A DNA stretch of 24,729 nt from Jimgerdemannia flammicorona (GCA_003990745.1 RBNI01001050.1:1-24729), one strand, 5' to 3'. Positions 11,244-20,480 are shown, numbered from the stretch's first letter. The notes: generated from the letters alone by a model not told the origin. Program-made: numbers and translations.

Positions 11244-11307
11244 GAATCCAATCCGAGTTGATCCAGATAGGATTCGAATCCAATCCGAGTTGATCCGGAT
11301 GGGATTC
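11244..11307 (-). repeat. 32-bp subterminal repeats, right MITE arm
   Basis: Two units at 11244-11275 and 11276-11307, beginning GAATCCAATCCGAGTTGATC, are the inverted counterparts of the left-arm repeats. Confidence 0.8.
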
Positions 11308-11351
11308 GAATCCATCCGAATCCCATCCGGATTGACTTGTTCAGAGCACTA

Positions 11352-11359
11352 GTTAAAGG
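11352..11359 (+). repeat. Right 8-bp target-site duplication of MITE
   Basis: GTTAAAGG matches 10656-10663 exactly. Confidence 0.93.
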
Positions 11360-14300
11360 GATTGGAAGCCAATCTCTTTCTATTGCAGGATGTGCAGTGT
11401 GAGGATGAGGACAATTGGGTAGAATGGACTAGGGAATGGGGTGGAGCTACTGCTTGGTTTGGGAAGGTGGCGATTCTGGTAAAGAAGAGTAGAGGCGATT
11501 TGGAGGGAATCAGGAGCTGGGGAGATCACTTGGTCTGGGGTGAATGGCACCGGCCAGGGTGGGAATTAGTGAGGGTGGGCTCTTGTTATTGTCTGGCAGC
11601 TAGGGGAGAGAGGATTGTATGGATTAAGGATCTGCTGGAGGAGGGCATTCTTTTGGAGGAGGGGGTTGATATCCTTGGTGGGGATTTTAACATGGTTTGG
11701 GATAGGCACCTGGATAGAACTGATGGAGAGAGAAATGCCAGTGGGAGGAGTGGCAGTCTGGATGTGTGGGAGGAGGTAGAGAACCTTAGCTCATTAGGAG
11801 ATATGGGCCAAATATAGTGGGGTGACTCTAGGGTCTACACACACTGGGTGAATGGCCTTGGGACTAGGATTGACTGGATTCTGACAGCAGAATGTTAGGG
11901 CACGGATGTCTGGAAGGCTTTGGAGGTGGTGTGGTACCCGTGGTCTGATCACTGGGGACTGTTCGGGCAGGGGCAGTTTGGGGGGAGTGGAGATGGACCT
12001 GGACATTAGCACCTTAACTCCTCCCTGCTGGCTGAGAAGGGGTTGTGGGATTCATGGGTAGCGGACATCCAGACAAAGGTTCAACTCTGGAGGCAAGAGG
12101 GTTTTTCGGTGGCTGTTCATTGGTTGAGGTTGAAGGAGGCTGCGAGGGCCTATTGGGGTGGGGCTGGTAGAGAGACAGGAAGACAGAGGAGGAGGAGATT
12201 ACAGTATGCTTCCAATCGGCTGAGGGGATTGCAGTTGGAGTGGGCAGATTTGCTTACAAATGATGAGGTGGAGGATTGGAGGTTAGTGAGGGTGAAATTG
12301 GAAGTTGTGGAATTACAACAGATGTTGAGAGAGGAGGAAGAGACTAATATGCAAGGAATGGCGGCCAGACTAAGGTGGCAGGGACTTGAGAAGGGAGAGA
12401 GGCCTACTAGGTATTTGTCTAGGCTCCTCAAGGCCAGGCAGGTGAGACATCAGTGGGATGGGGTCTTTGATACTGAGGGAGAATTGGTACATGGTACACA
12501 GCAGATCCTGGGGGTATTGAAGGAGAATTGGCAGGGTCTGTGGAGTGAGGAGGAAGGGGGTGCTGATGCTAAGGTGATTGGGGATGCACTGGAGGAGTGG
12601 GAGCCACCAGTGGTCGAGGGTCTAGGGGACTTAGTCTTGCCAGTCTAGGAGGAGGAGATTCAAGGAGTCCTAGTGGCAACTAAGCTGGGTACAGTGCCAG
12701 GGGAGGATGGGTTACCATGGGACTTCTGGAAGAAGATGGCAAAAGTTCCTGGAATGCTGGGAGAGATGGCTGCACTCTGTAACTATGTTCTTCTACATGG
12801 AGTGTGGGTTGGCGAACAGGACTTAGGGTTGGTGGCCCTGTTGTACAAAGATAAGGGCAGACATGAAGATTGGAAGAACTGGAGGCTGATCATGCTTCTG
12901 GATATGGATCGGAAGTTGGTGACTAAGGTGATTGTTGCAAGGCTACAGAAGGTTGTGCAGCAGGTGCTAGGTGAGGAACAGTGGGGCTTTGTAGGAGGTA
13001 GACTCATCAGAGATGGAACTGCCTGGGTGCATGGCATTATTGAAGGAGCCCGGGCCTGCGGACTGGATGGCAGACTGGTTTTCTTGGACCAGGAGAAGGC
13101 CTATGATTGTGTTCGGTGGGTTTGGCTGAGCAAGGTGCTGGATAGAATTGGTGTTTCTCCACAGTTTAGGGCCTCTATATTGGGTTTGTTGGAAAGGAGT
13201 AGAGCAGCACTGTTGTGTAATAGTCACAGGGGTTTGGCATTCCCCTTGGGGAGAGGAGTTCCTCAAGGGGATCTGCTATCCCCTATCCTGTATGTACTCT
13301 CTTTGGAACCTCTGATGGATAGGATCTGTAGGAGGGTGGCTGGGCTCTCTGTGTATGGTGTGGAGTGGAAGGTGGGGGCCTTTGCCGATGATATGGTAGT
13401 GGGACTTGGATTGGTAGCAGATGTAGAGGCCCTTCGGGAAATAGTGGAGTGGTATGAGGCGCACTCAGGAGCAAAGCTCAACTGGCATAAGTGTGAAACG
13501 ATGGTGCTGGGAAACAGGCTAGTAGGAGGGGATGTCATTGGAACAATTGTTCTCACAAGAGAGGTGGTGTGATATCTCGGTATCTTCCTCTCCATATATG
13601 GATCAGTCCTGCCACGAATATGATGGGAGAGGAGGGTGGACATTTGAGGGGAGACTCTAAAATGTTGGGGGGGTCATCACATCTCCCTGGCAGAGTGGGT
13701 GGTGATTCTGAATGTATACTGGTTCCCCAAGCTGTGGTATGTAGTATATCACTTAGACTTTCCTGCTTGGGTGGTGAAGAGGTTGGTGAAACTGGCTAGA
13801 GATTGGATTTGGGCAGGCAGAAGGGCCCAGATTAGTTGGGATACCCTTGTGGAGCCAGTGCTTAGGGGAGGCCTGGGCCTTGTTGATCTCCCTAAGCACC
13901 TACACTGCCTGTGAGCTTGGTGGTTGAGAAGGGCTGTTGAGCTACAGGGTGGAGGTTGGGTGCTATTGATGAAGAAGGTATAGGAGATGAGAGTCTCTCC
14001 CTGGGGGTCCTCAGGGGATCTGCTCTCTTTAGTGGGTCTGAATGGAAGTCGCTGGCTATGATATAAGGGCTTCTGGTGGAGAGTGGTCAATGGCGCACAC
14101 AGGATAGGCCTGCGCTGGCATGGTAATGAGGGGGAGGTGATATGGGGTCCAGCTATGTGGAAATGAGACTGTCTGCTTCTAGGGGGTGTTCCACTCACTG
14201 AGTTTGACATTGGAGATGGAGTAGAGTGTCAGCGGCGAACTGGCCAGGATCTTTGGCCAAGTAGTTGGCAGATGGTGAGAATTGGAGAGGAGTGGGACTA

Positions 14301-14868
14301 GGCAGAGATCTGGTCTTGGAGTGCTGAGGTGAGGCGGTGGCTTCCTCTCAAGTTCTGAGTAGTATGGTGGTGAATGTTGTGGAGGAATGTTATGTTGAAC
14401 TTCCATGCTGGGCATCTGGTGGATGGTGGTCAGCTGGACTGTGAGGAGTGTTATAATATTGGGCAAGTTGGGGGATTTGTACAAATGCTGGAACATTGGT
14501 TGGGGGAGTGTGAGGTGTTGGGGGATTTTTGGATAGCCATAGGGGATAGGCTTGGGGTTAAAAGGAGGCCTGATAGAGAGAGGGATTGCTGGGATGATTT
14601 GGCATCAAGAATTGTGGGGGGTATCGGCAATAGGTGGCTTACTGTAGGGTGGGTTGTAGCAGTGTGGGTGGGGTTGGCTGGACATTGGCTCTATGTTTTT
14701 GAGGAGGGGCAACAGATAGGGATACAGGAGAAGCTATTGAGATGGGAGGCATTAGTAGTGGACCTGCTAATGGGGTGGTGGGTCGGATGGGGGCCACAAG
14801 GTGGGCGTCATCGCCATCTAGTAGAAGAGATATGTGAGCAGAGTGGGGGGAGGGTGGGGATAGTGTTG

Positions 14869-14916
14869 AATAAAGTGGTCTTTTATAGGGAAGGAAAAAA
14901 AAAAAAAAAAAAAAAA
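14869..14916 (+). terminator. LINE B polyadenylation signal and poly-A tail
   Basis: AATAAA at 14869-14874 is followed 20 bp later by an uninterrupted run of about 22 A. Compared with copies A and C this lies roughly 115 bp upstream of the family's usual 3' end and before the ORF2 stop codon, so copy B derives from an RNA polyadenylated early. Confidence 0.8.
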
Positions 14917-14934
14917 TATGAGAGATTGCTTTCA
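14917..14934 (+). repeat. Right target-site duplication of LINE B
   Basis: This is an exact repeat of 8420-8437, directly following the poly-A tail. Confidence 0.95.
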
Positions 14935-15640
14935 TTATTAAACTAATAAATAAAGCTTATAATATATACTATAATAGCTTACAATATATGAGAGACTCTA
15001 TACAATCATTGTATATATATAAGTATCTTTATTAAATCAATTTTATCTAAAATCTCAATTATTCAATCGATGAATAAAACTTAAGAAGAGTATCTGTAAA
15101 TATATTAATTATATTAACAATCTGATAAATTAGATGAATTCTCTAATTATACTAGTAGAGTATATATATCAGTAATAAAGACAAGGTTCTGACTCTTATA
15201 AGAGATTTTCTTGAGATATAATATCATAATAGTAGCTATATATAAGAGTAGAAAACTTATAGACTATACTTATATAATAATAAGTCTCATTAATAAGAAG
15301 ATGAATCAAGAAAACAGTAGTAATAATAATAATGAGAAAATATTCAATAGATTATACAGATGAGACAAAAAATATCAATAAGGTCAGAAATATGAGTTTA
15401 TTAAGTTTAATAGAAATTATTATTACTATAGTAAGTATAAATATATACAAAATGACTACTATTATAAAGATAAGGAGAATTATAAAAATAAGTATAGAGA
15501 ACAATATTGGTAATATGAGAGTAGTAGAAAGAAATATAATAATAAAGAACAATATAATACAAATACTATCAAAACTAACCAAAACTAAGATAGAGATATT
15601 TCTATATATAAGTAATATATATTAAGTATTTGAAAAAGAT
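14935..15640 (+). pseudogene. Copia gag, 3' part, broken
   Basis: This continues the frame interrupted at 8437. It is extremely A/T-rich. The stretch 15300-15640 encodes, in one frame, an Asn/Tyr/Lys-rich tail (for example RNYYYYSKYKYIQNDYYYK), the sort of basic low-complexity tail seen at the C-terminus of copia Gag. No zinc knuckle can be seen. There are many stops. Open frames here on either strand (15332-15625, 15352-15582) are by-products of A/T richness. Confidence 0.5.
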
Positions 15641-15756
15641 ATCATCTATATTTATATCTAAGCTATATACTTTCAAGCTAGTAAAAGATATATAATAATA
15701 TCAATGTAAGCAAAGTATATATCAATATAGTTAATAATAATAATATATAGCTTATA

Positions 15757-16355
15757 AATTCAGATACTATATAATATTTAATAATTTATCAAGAATAGTT
15801 CTCTATCTATAAGTTCTTTAAGCAATTAGTACCAATTAAGTTAAGTAATAATAATATTATATATATACTTAAGAAAGAAGAAATATTTATATATATTTTT
15901 ATAAAAATATTATAGAGTCTATTAGTACTTTTTAGGATATATTGTATACTCTAAAGATAGGAAAGAATATCTTTTTAATTAGCAAAATAATGGTCTACAG
16001 TAATAAAGAAATATATATATACCTAATAGAAGTAATAGTATATACATAGCTTGAAGAATAATAAAGAGATTATAATAATATCAAAATGAGGCAATCTTTA
16101 TATAATTAATAATAATATACTAAGTAGTATAAAAATCTCTATATATATAATAACCATATCTGATGTATCTAATATATAGTATCAACACTTGGGATATATA
16201 GGTAAATTAAATCTAGAAAGAATAATAAGAAATAGTTCTATATGAGAATTATTAGTAATATATCCCAATAATAATTTCTATAAGGATTGTATAATAAATA
16301 AAGCATCCTGGTATCTATTTAAAGAATAGACAAAATATATATTTAATAGAGAGAG
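15757..16355 (+). pseudogene. Copia protease and GAG-pre-integrase, broken
   Basis: The active-site position reads NSDTI at about 15757, where DSGAT would be expected; the differences are mostly G-to-A. Further on, PIKLSNNNIIYIL is followed, after a one-base shift, by DILYTLKIGKNIFLISKIM at 15936-15992. That is the strongly conserved copia block of the form D(V/I)LYxPxLxxNLLSxSKL. At about 16190-16330 YQHLGYIGKLNLERI corresponds to the GAG-pre-integrase HxLGH region, and KDCIINKAS to the following Cys/Lys segment. The element is cut at about 16355 by LINE fragment C. Confidence 0.75.
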
Positions 16356-16910
16356 GGAACTTTAACTGTAAGGAGTGTTATAATGTGGGACAAGAAGAAT
16401 GCCAGAACATTGGCTGGAAGAGTGTGAGGTACTTAGTAAATTCTGGTTAGTGGTCAAAAATAGATTGGGGGCTGTGTATAGAGAGAATGGTGAGTGGGAT
16501 CAATGGGAGGATCTGAGGGATAGATTGATGAGAGGGGTGAAGAAAGAGTGGCTGACTTTGGGTTGAGTATTGGCAGTATGGGTGGAACTGACAGGATACT
16601 GACTGTTTGTTTTTAAGAAAGAAAAGTGTTTGAGTTTGAGAGAGCAGTTGATAAGGTGGGAAGAATTGATGGAGGACATCTTGACAGACTGGTGACTGGG
16701 ATGGGATCTGCAAGAAGATCAGAGGCACTATTTGATAGAGAAAATCTGTAGACAAAGTGAGGGGAAAGTTGGAGTAGTGGGGGACAGGGTGATTTTTAAG
16801 TATAAAAGTATAAGAGGGGGACTCCCTAGGGATATTGGGTAGTAGGAGGGGATAATTTAATTATGTAATAGATTGGTAATAAATGACAAAGTCTAAGTAA
16901 CTATAAAAAA
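16356..16910 (+). mobile_element. LINE fragment C, 5'-truncated 3' end
   Basis: This matches the last about 550 bp of LINE A: AACTGTAAGGAGTGTTATAA, PEHWLEECEV-type zinc-finger remnant, the C-terminal ORF2 residues (FTDW, HYLIEKICR-like), the double TAG stop (16840-16845), AATAAA at 16879-16884 and an end at about 16910. Severe 5' truncation is typical of target-primed reverse transcription. A clear target-site duplication is not visible because both flanks are simple A/T sequence. The ORF2 remnant has several internal stops. Confidence 0.88.
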
Positions 16911-16930
16911 TATATATATATATATATATA
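16911..16930. repeat. (TA)n microsatellite after LINE C
   Basis: About ten TA units replace the usual A-tail. They probably arose from the A-rich tail, the A/T-rich target, or both. Confidence 0.85.
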
Positions 16931-17029
16931 GTATACTCAATATAATCTATATAGATATTTGTAGTCTGATATATACTACTTTCTATAGTGAGAAGAGATA
17001 TTTCATCACATTTATTGAGAATTATATAT
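16931..17029 (+). pseudogene. Copia integrase, N-terminal piece
   Basis: The frame at 16933 reads ILNIIYIDICSLIYTTFYSE and then KRYFITFIENYI. This matches the start of the copia integrase core, with the first catalytic Asp in the HxD-type IDI position and the RYFITFIDD-like segment. It continues logically from the GAG-pre-integrase piece left of LINE C, so C inserted between them. It is cut at 17030 by the LTR of gypsy G2. The rest of copia (RT, RNase H, 3' LTR) must lie beyond G2 and X, outside the window. Confidence 0.75.
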
Positions 17030-17184
17030 TGTAATAGTGACCCCAGAATGATGACATTAGCACAGGAGACAGCCTTTCCTTATAAGCCACCAGATCGGAA
17101 TACAAGAAGATTATATGGCATATGAGATAAGTAATGATGACCAACTGTGAGTCATTGTGACCACAGTATAAGTATCCTGAAGAA

Positions 17185-17190
17185 TATAAA
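17185..17190 (+). promoter_or_regulatory. TATA-like box in G2 LTR
   Basis: TATAAA lies 155 bp from the LTR start and about 87 bp before the LTR ORF start. Element X has TATATA at a matching position (150 bp in, 74 bp before its ORF). Confidence 0.5.
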
Positions 17191-17271
17191 AGAAGGATCA
17201 AGGAACTGTAGTAGCAGCAACCAATAAGAACCATTAATCTCAAAATAGCTCAAAGACTTACCACAAATGAA

Positions 17272-18093
17272 ATGTCTGCTGCCCACCAAACCTCAAGGTC
17301 AAGGAATCACTAAGATATCTTGGTTGAAGAAAAGATGTTCCAAGACATCAGAAGAGCCATAGGGACCCACTCAAAAAGGACTCCTAGTGTCAACCTGGGT
17401 ACTACAGACCCTTATCACTTCATTCTCTACCATCGCGAAATGGAAACAAGGATCACTATTGCTACTGAATGCCTCCAAATATGGCAGGAGTACAAAATAG
17501 AAAACCTCCTCTGCCGGGAGTTCTCACAGGTCAGCACCCAAGAGCTATAAGATGTCACTTCCATAGATATATGTGAAACAAGGACAGCTAAGAAGATCCA
17601 TCAGATCTTCAGGCATGCATTATGGTCGATCTCCAACTTAGAGTATGTTAGAGTCTCAGACTTTAGAGATCTATTATCCCACCATATCAATGCACTAGAA
17701 GCCAGGGTGGCTACAGAAGCCCAGTCCACTATCACTCTCAATAGTGAAGAAGTAGAAGACTTCTGGCATCCTATCCTTCAGGACAACCCAGACCAATTTC
17801 TGCAAGGATTGATCTCAGTATTCTAAGACCCAAGTATCCAGGTTAGACCTCCCCAAGACCCTATATTTATTCCCTATTTTGTGGAAGAGAACCTCATAGA
17901 CTAGAGAGCTCTAGATCTCCTTGTTCCTGATTTTCCTACCATAGCCAAATGTGATGATGTCATTGGTGATGATGTCATCCTGCATGACATATACAAAATA
18001 TATGACCTATATGATGAGTTCATGGATCTCATCTCCTTCAGTGATGATGATGATGAGGATGAAGCCCCCATGGTCCTGAACTTTCTGCTCTAA
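17272..18093 (+). pseudogene. LTR-encoded ORF of G2, unknown function, broken
   Basis: From the ATG at 17272 one frame runs 273 codons to the TAA at 18091-18093, with four in-frame stops (at about 17311, 17548, 17824 and 17902). Visible features are DIRRAIG near the start, a helical middle (KKIHQIFRHALWSISNLEYV, DFRDLLSHHINALEARV), and an acidic end with DDVIGDDVI and SDDDDEDEAP. I recognise no known family. The similarity to the X ORF is weak over the middle but includes the initial DIxxAI, the spacing, and the acidic DDVI-type C-terminus. It precedes gag and would be the first ORF on the genomic RNA and repeated at its 3' end. Its function is unknown. Confidence 0.6.
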
Positions 18094-18110
18094 TTTCTTT
18101 ATTATACTAG

Positions 18111-18267
18111 ATAATGCCAGCACCGGTATTCTCATGTAACACTGGATAATGCCAGTACCGGTATTCTCATGTAACACTGAATAATGCCAGCACCAGTATT
18201 CTGAGGTGATGCGAAATTATTCCAGCACTGGCATTTTGATGTAATACTAAATAATACCAGCATCCTG
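18111..18267 (+). repeat. 35-bp tandem repeat, 4.5 units
   Basis: Units at 18111, 18146, 18181, 18216 and (partial) 18251 start ATAATGCCAGCACCGGTATT. The first two are nearly identical, the later ones diverged. They sit between the LTR ORF stop and the polyadenylation signal. Confidence 0.9.
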
Positions 18268-18372
18268 AACCTATACAACTATCAGTGCCGACCCTGGAAC
18301 TTAGTAGTTTTAGTTATTGGAATTTATATTTAGTTTTATATCTTAGTAACCATTGTCTCTTATTTCCTCTGA

Positions 18373-18378
18373 AATAAA
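18373..18378 (+). terminator. G2 LTR polyadenylation signal
   Basis: AATAAA lies in the LTR downstream of the repeats. With a TATA-like start near 17215 it would define an R region of more than 1 kb that contains the whole LTR ORF. Confidence 0.45.
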
Positions 18379-18592
18379 GTCAGTTCCTCTCAGTACAATA
18401 CACACACTTTCTTGCAAGCAAGCAATCTAAGAGATAATAAGACAGTTTAAAGATAAGAAGTTTGAGGACTATAAGACCTTAGGAAGGTACTCCAATAAAA
18501 ACTTGCTTATAACAAACTTGAGTTAGTCTAAGAGATATACCTTGAAGAGAATCTGGTATATTTGAAGAACTCAGCAACCACTATGTGACAAC

Positions 18593-18610
18593 TTAGTGCC
18601 CATTGGCTGG
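18593..18610 (+). other. G2 primer-binding site
   Basis: TTAGTGCCCATTGGCTGG begins two bases after the LTR end. It aligns with TTGGTATCTATTGG in G1, so the initial TGG was probably changed to TAG here. The tRNA is not assigned. The 100 bp up to the gag ATG hold nothing else that I can see. Confidence 0.55.
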
Positions 18611-18710
18611 TGATTCAAGATGAATCCCTCACTTTCAAGCTGAAAAACAAACAACCCCCACAACAACTACTCTGACTACAAGAGTCACCCCTACAAGAAT
18701 TCAAGACAAG

Positions 18711-19553
18711 ATGGAAATGCACTCTCCCACATTCTATAGATATACTACTGAAGAGTCAATCCTGACCTTCATTGAAGACTTTGAACAATTCACCACCATA
18801 TGAGCTCTTGGTGTAGATGCTCAATTGGCCCTTCTACTAGTCAGCCTCAGAGAACCTGCCAGAGATAAGTTTAATGCAGTCACCATTACTGATGCTGGTG
18901 CAGCCAAACTTGCCAACATGAAGGTCTTTCTCAGAACAACATATTATACCAAAGAGATCAAGAAAGCTCTCAAGGATCAACTCAATACTATCTGCCAGGG
19001 ACTTAGTGAAGATCCCAACTCATTCTATACCTGAATTTACCACCAGATTGTCTTGGCTGGCTATAATGACCACCTCAAGAAACAAATAGCAGATTCAACC
19101 TTCCTCAAAGGAGTTCATCCTGAAATTGTCCTAGCAATCCAGTCTATCCCAGCTGTACTGACTCTTGATCAGAAAGTGGTCTTTGCACAGAGATATTGGA
19201 CTGCCAGACACTCTGCTGAATACTCAATAGAGAAAATAACTGGCATCAAGATGGAGCCATCAAAGCCAACTAGTATCCTACCCACCACAGTTGTAAACAG
19301 ACAACCAACCTCACCTATCCCCAAGACAGCCAAAGCTGACCCAGTGGAGGAACTCGCCAAGTAGTTTGCCAAGATGACTACATACCTTAGTGATGTTGTT
19401 AGAGAAGTCCAAAGTGCCAACAGGAGACCAGTGCAGAGATTTGTAGCTGCTATAGAAGAATGCAATATCACATGCTTCAGATATAGAGAAGAAGGCCACT
19501 ATGCAAAGAGTTGCATGACTGAAACAAGATACAGCCCAACTAAGCAATGCTAG
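18711..19553 (+). pseudogene. G2 gag, broken
   Basis: The ATG at 18711 gives a frame to the TAG at 19551 (281 codons) with stops at 18801, about 19032 and about 19362. The capsid part includes SILTFIEDFEQF, LALLLVSLREPARDKF and the typical gypsy spacing of LKDQLNTICQGLSEDPNSFY. The nucleocapsid zinc knuckle CFRYREEGHYAKSC (about 19470-19515) lacks the second Cys (Tyr instead). Pol follows in the +1 frame, beginning at or before 19552. That may reflect programmed +1 frameshifting, as in Ty3, or an indel. Confidence 0.85.
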
Positions 19554-19555
19554 CA

Positions 19556-20480
19556 GAACCAGAGAACAAACCAATGCAGTAGTCATTGAGGAGATTGGTG
19601 ATACTGATGATGAAGAATACTACAAGGAGCTTGAATTCTACCCTGCTACTGAAGGTACCAGAACCCAGTCCAAGCCCTATGACAAAAAGAGCAACAGCAA
19701 GCCAGTTGGAAGACCAAAGAAGACCCCAGCTATTACTATTCAAAGCAAGACTCAACCCAAGGAGATTGATCAAGACATGGAGTTAGATGAAGCTGCCTGC
19801 CAAATTATTGAAAGCACTACTCCAGTCTCAAGAGAAAGTGAAAGCAAGAAGGAATAGAAGCTGTGCAAGACCAAGATCCACTAGTATGAAATCTACAAGG
19901 ACCTCAAGGAATAGAAGGTTGATGCTACTTTTGGACAGCTAGCTGAAGTCCCTGCCTTCAGACAGCAGTTGAGAGTAGGACTTGCAACTACTGCCAAGAA
20001 TCAAGAGTACAAGATTGTAGAAGCTCACAATGTACAAGAAGAATCTGAGAACTCAGGTAAAGAATCTGAAGACCAGTGCAAGACATCAGCCTATACCCTC
20101 TGCCAGATTGAAGACTATATCCTTGATGCCATCATTGATACTAGTGCTGGAGGATGCCTTATGAGTAAGAAGGCAATTGACTGCCTAGGCTGGGACATTG
20201 AAGAGTCCACCAAGATGGTCTATGTCACAGCAGATGTACACAAGCTACCCCCCTTGGCAAAATCCAAGAAGTCTCCATCAAGATAGGAGGAGCTACTATC
20301 CCAGTAGATATGATTGTTACAAGTGCCACCAACTATGACATCCTCATTGGCAACCAATGGCTTCACAAGGCCAAGACCATTATTGACCTCAATGCCCAGA
20401 AGATGCAGATCAACAAGAAAGGTACAAGTCTCTATCAATGTCCACATAGGAGTCCTATCAGACATAGAGGAAGGAGATAA
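19556..20480 (+). pseudogene. G2 linker plus aspartic protease, broken
   Basis: The acidic linker (VIEEIGDTDDEEYYKELEFY) is followed by VGRPKKTPA, an AT-hook-like GRPKK shared with G1, and KVDATFGQLAEVPAFRQQLR. The protease has AIIDTSAGGCLMSKKAIDCL (about 20130-20190): the usual DTG/DSG triad is DTS, a G-to-A change at the Gly. A frame change near the C6 run at about 20247 moves the rest to another frame, where VDMIVTSATNYDILIGNQWL (about 20310-20365) matches the conserved ILIGxxWL end of gypsy proteases. The frame returns to the original near 20440. It would process Gag-Pol if intact. Confidence 0.87.

Larger units (their letters stand above)
10664..11351. mobile_element. hAT-like foldback MITE
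   Basis: This is a 688-bp non-autonomous DNA element. The terminal inverted repeats are imperfect: TAGTACTCCTAATGAGTCAA on the left and TAGTGCTCTGAACAAGTCAA as the reverse complement of the right end. The 8-bp duplication and a TAG(T/N)G-type end fit the hAT superfamily. Most of the element is one inverted repeat centred near 11007, with arms of roughly 300 bp, so it can fold into a long hairpin. It has no transposase; the small open frame at 10899-11084 is not a gene. It keeps many CpGs, unlike its host LINE, suggesting later arrival. Confidence 0.88.
10576..14894 (+). pseudogene. LINE B ORF2: APE endonuclease-reverse transcriptase, broken
   Basis: The ATG at 10576 begins MNSTTNIFSLNVNGL. 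The MITE interrupts at 10664, and removing it with one duplication copy restores the frame into LEANLFLLQDVQCED. The endonuclease shows GGDFNMVWD (about 11680) and WSDH (about 11940). The RT shows EDGLPWDFWKK, LIMLLDMDRKLVTKV, WGFVGGRLIRDG, LVFLDQEKAYD, GRGVPQGDLLSPILY and catalytic FADDMVV (about 13378). 12673-13572 is the longest intact RT piece. Near the C-terminus is CEEC-x14-H-x4-C (about 14440-14510), resembling the zf-RVT motif. The frame has no native stop and runs into the poly-A. Stops elsewhere are TAG/TGA only. Confidence 0.9.
8438..14916 (+). mobile_element. LINE copy B, full-length, with hAT-like MITE inside
   Basis: This is a complete non-LTR retrotransposon insertion: perfect 18-bp target-site duplications, a short 5' UTR, ORF1, ORF2 and a terminal poly-A of about 22 bp. 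Without the internal MITE (696 bp with its duplication) it is about 5.78 kb. It is inserted in copia gag. The sense strand is rich in G and poor in C. The APE-type endonuclease, RT and C-terminal Cys/His motif place it among APE-type LINEs (L1/Tad-like); the clade needs a tree. Decay is moderate: I counted about 18 in-frame stops, all TAG or TGA. Confidence 0.95.
17030..18590 (+). repeat. G2 5' LTR, long, with internal ORF
   Basis: It begins TGTAATAGTGACC where copia reading ends and finishes ...TGTGACA just before the PBS. The end is supported by alignment with G1 (...GTTACA followed by the same AC-TTGGT junction). The 1561-bp length is long for a fungal gypsy LTR. Contents in order: TATA-like box (17185), ORF (17272-18093), 35-bp tandem repeats (18111-18267), AATAAA (18373). 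About 200 bp then remain as U5, where I see nothing further. No second copy is in the window, so the LTR call rests on the G1 comparison and on element X. Confidence 0.75.

Noticed and set aside
8438..14894. Alternative genetic code reading TGA or TAG as sense
   Set aside because: TAG and TGA both interrupt, and frameshifts and deletions occur too. Decay of repeats explains all of it.
15332..15625. Open frames of 97 (+) and 76 (-) residues in A/T-rich sequence
   Set aside because: Ile/Asn-rich by-products of A/T collapse; a different frame gives the Asn/Tyr-rich copia Gag tail.
18097..18270. CRISPR-like array
   Set aside because: The 35-bp units are directly abutting with no spacers, and the context is a eukaryotic LTR.
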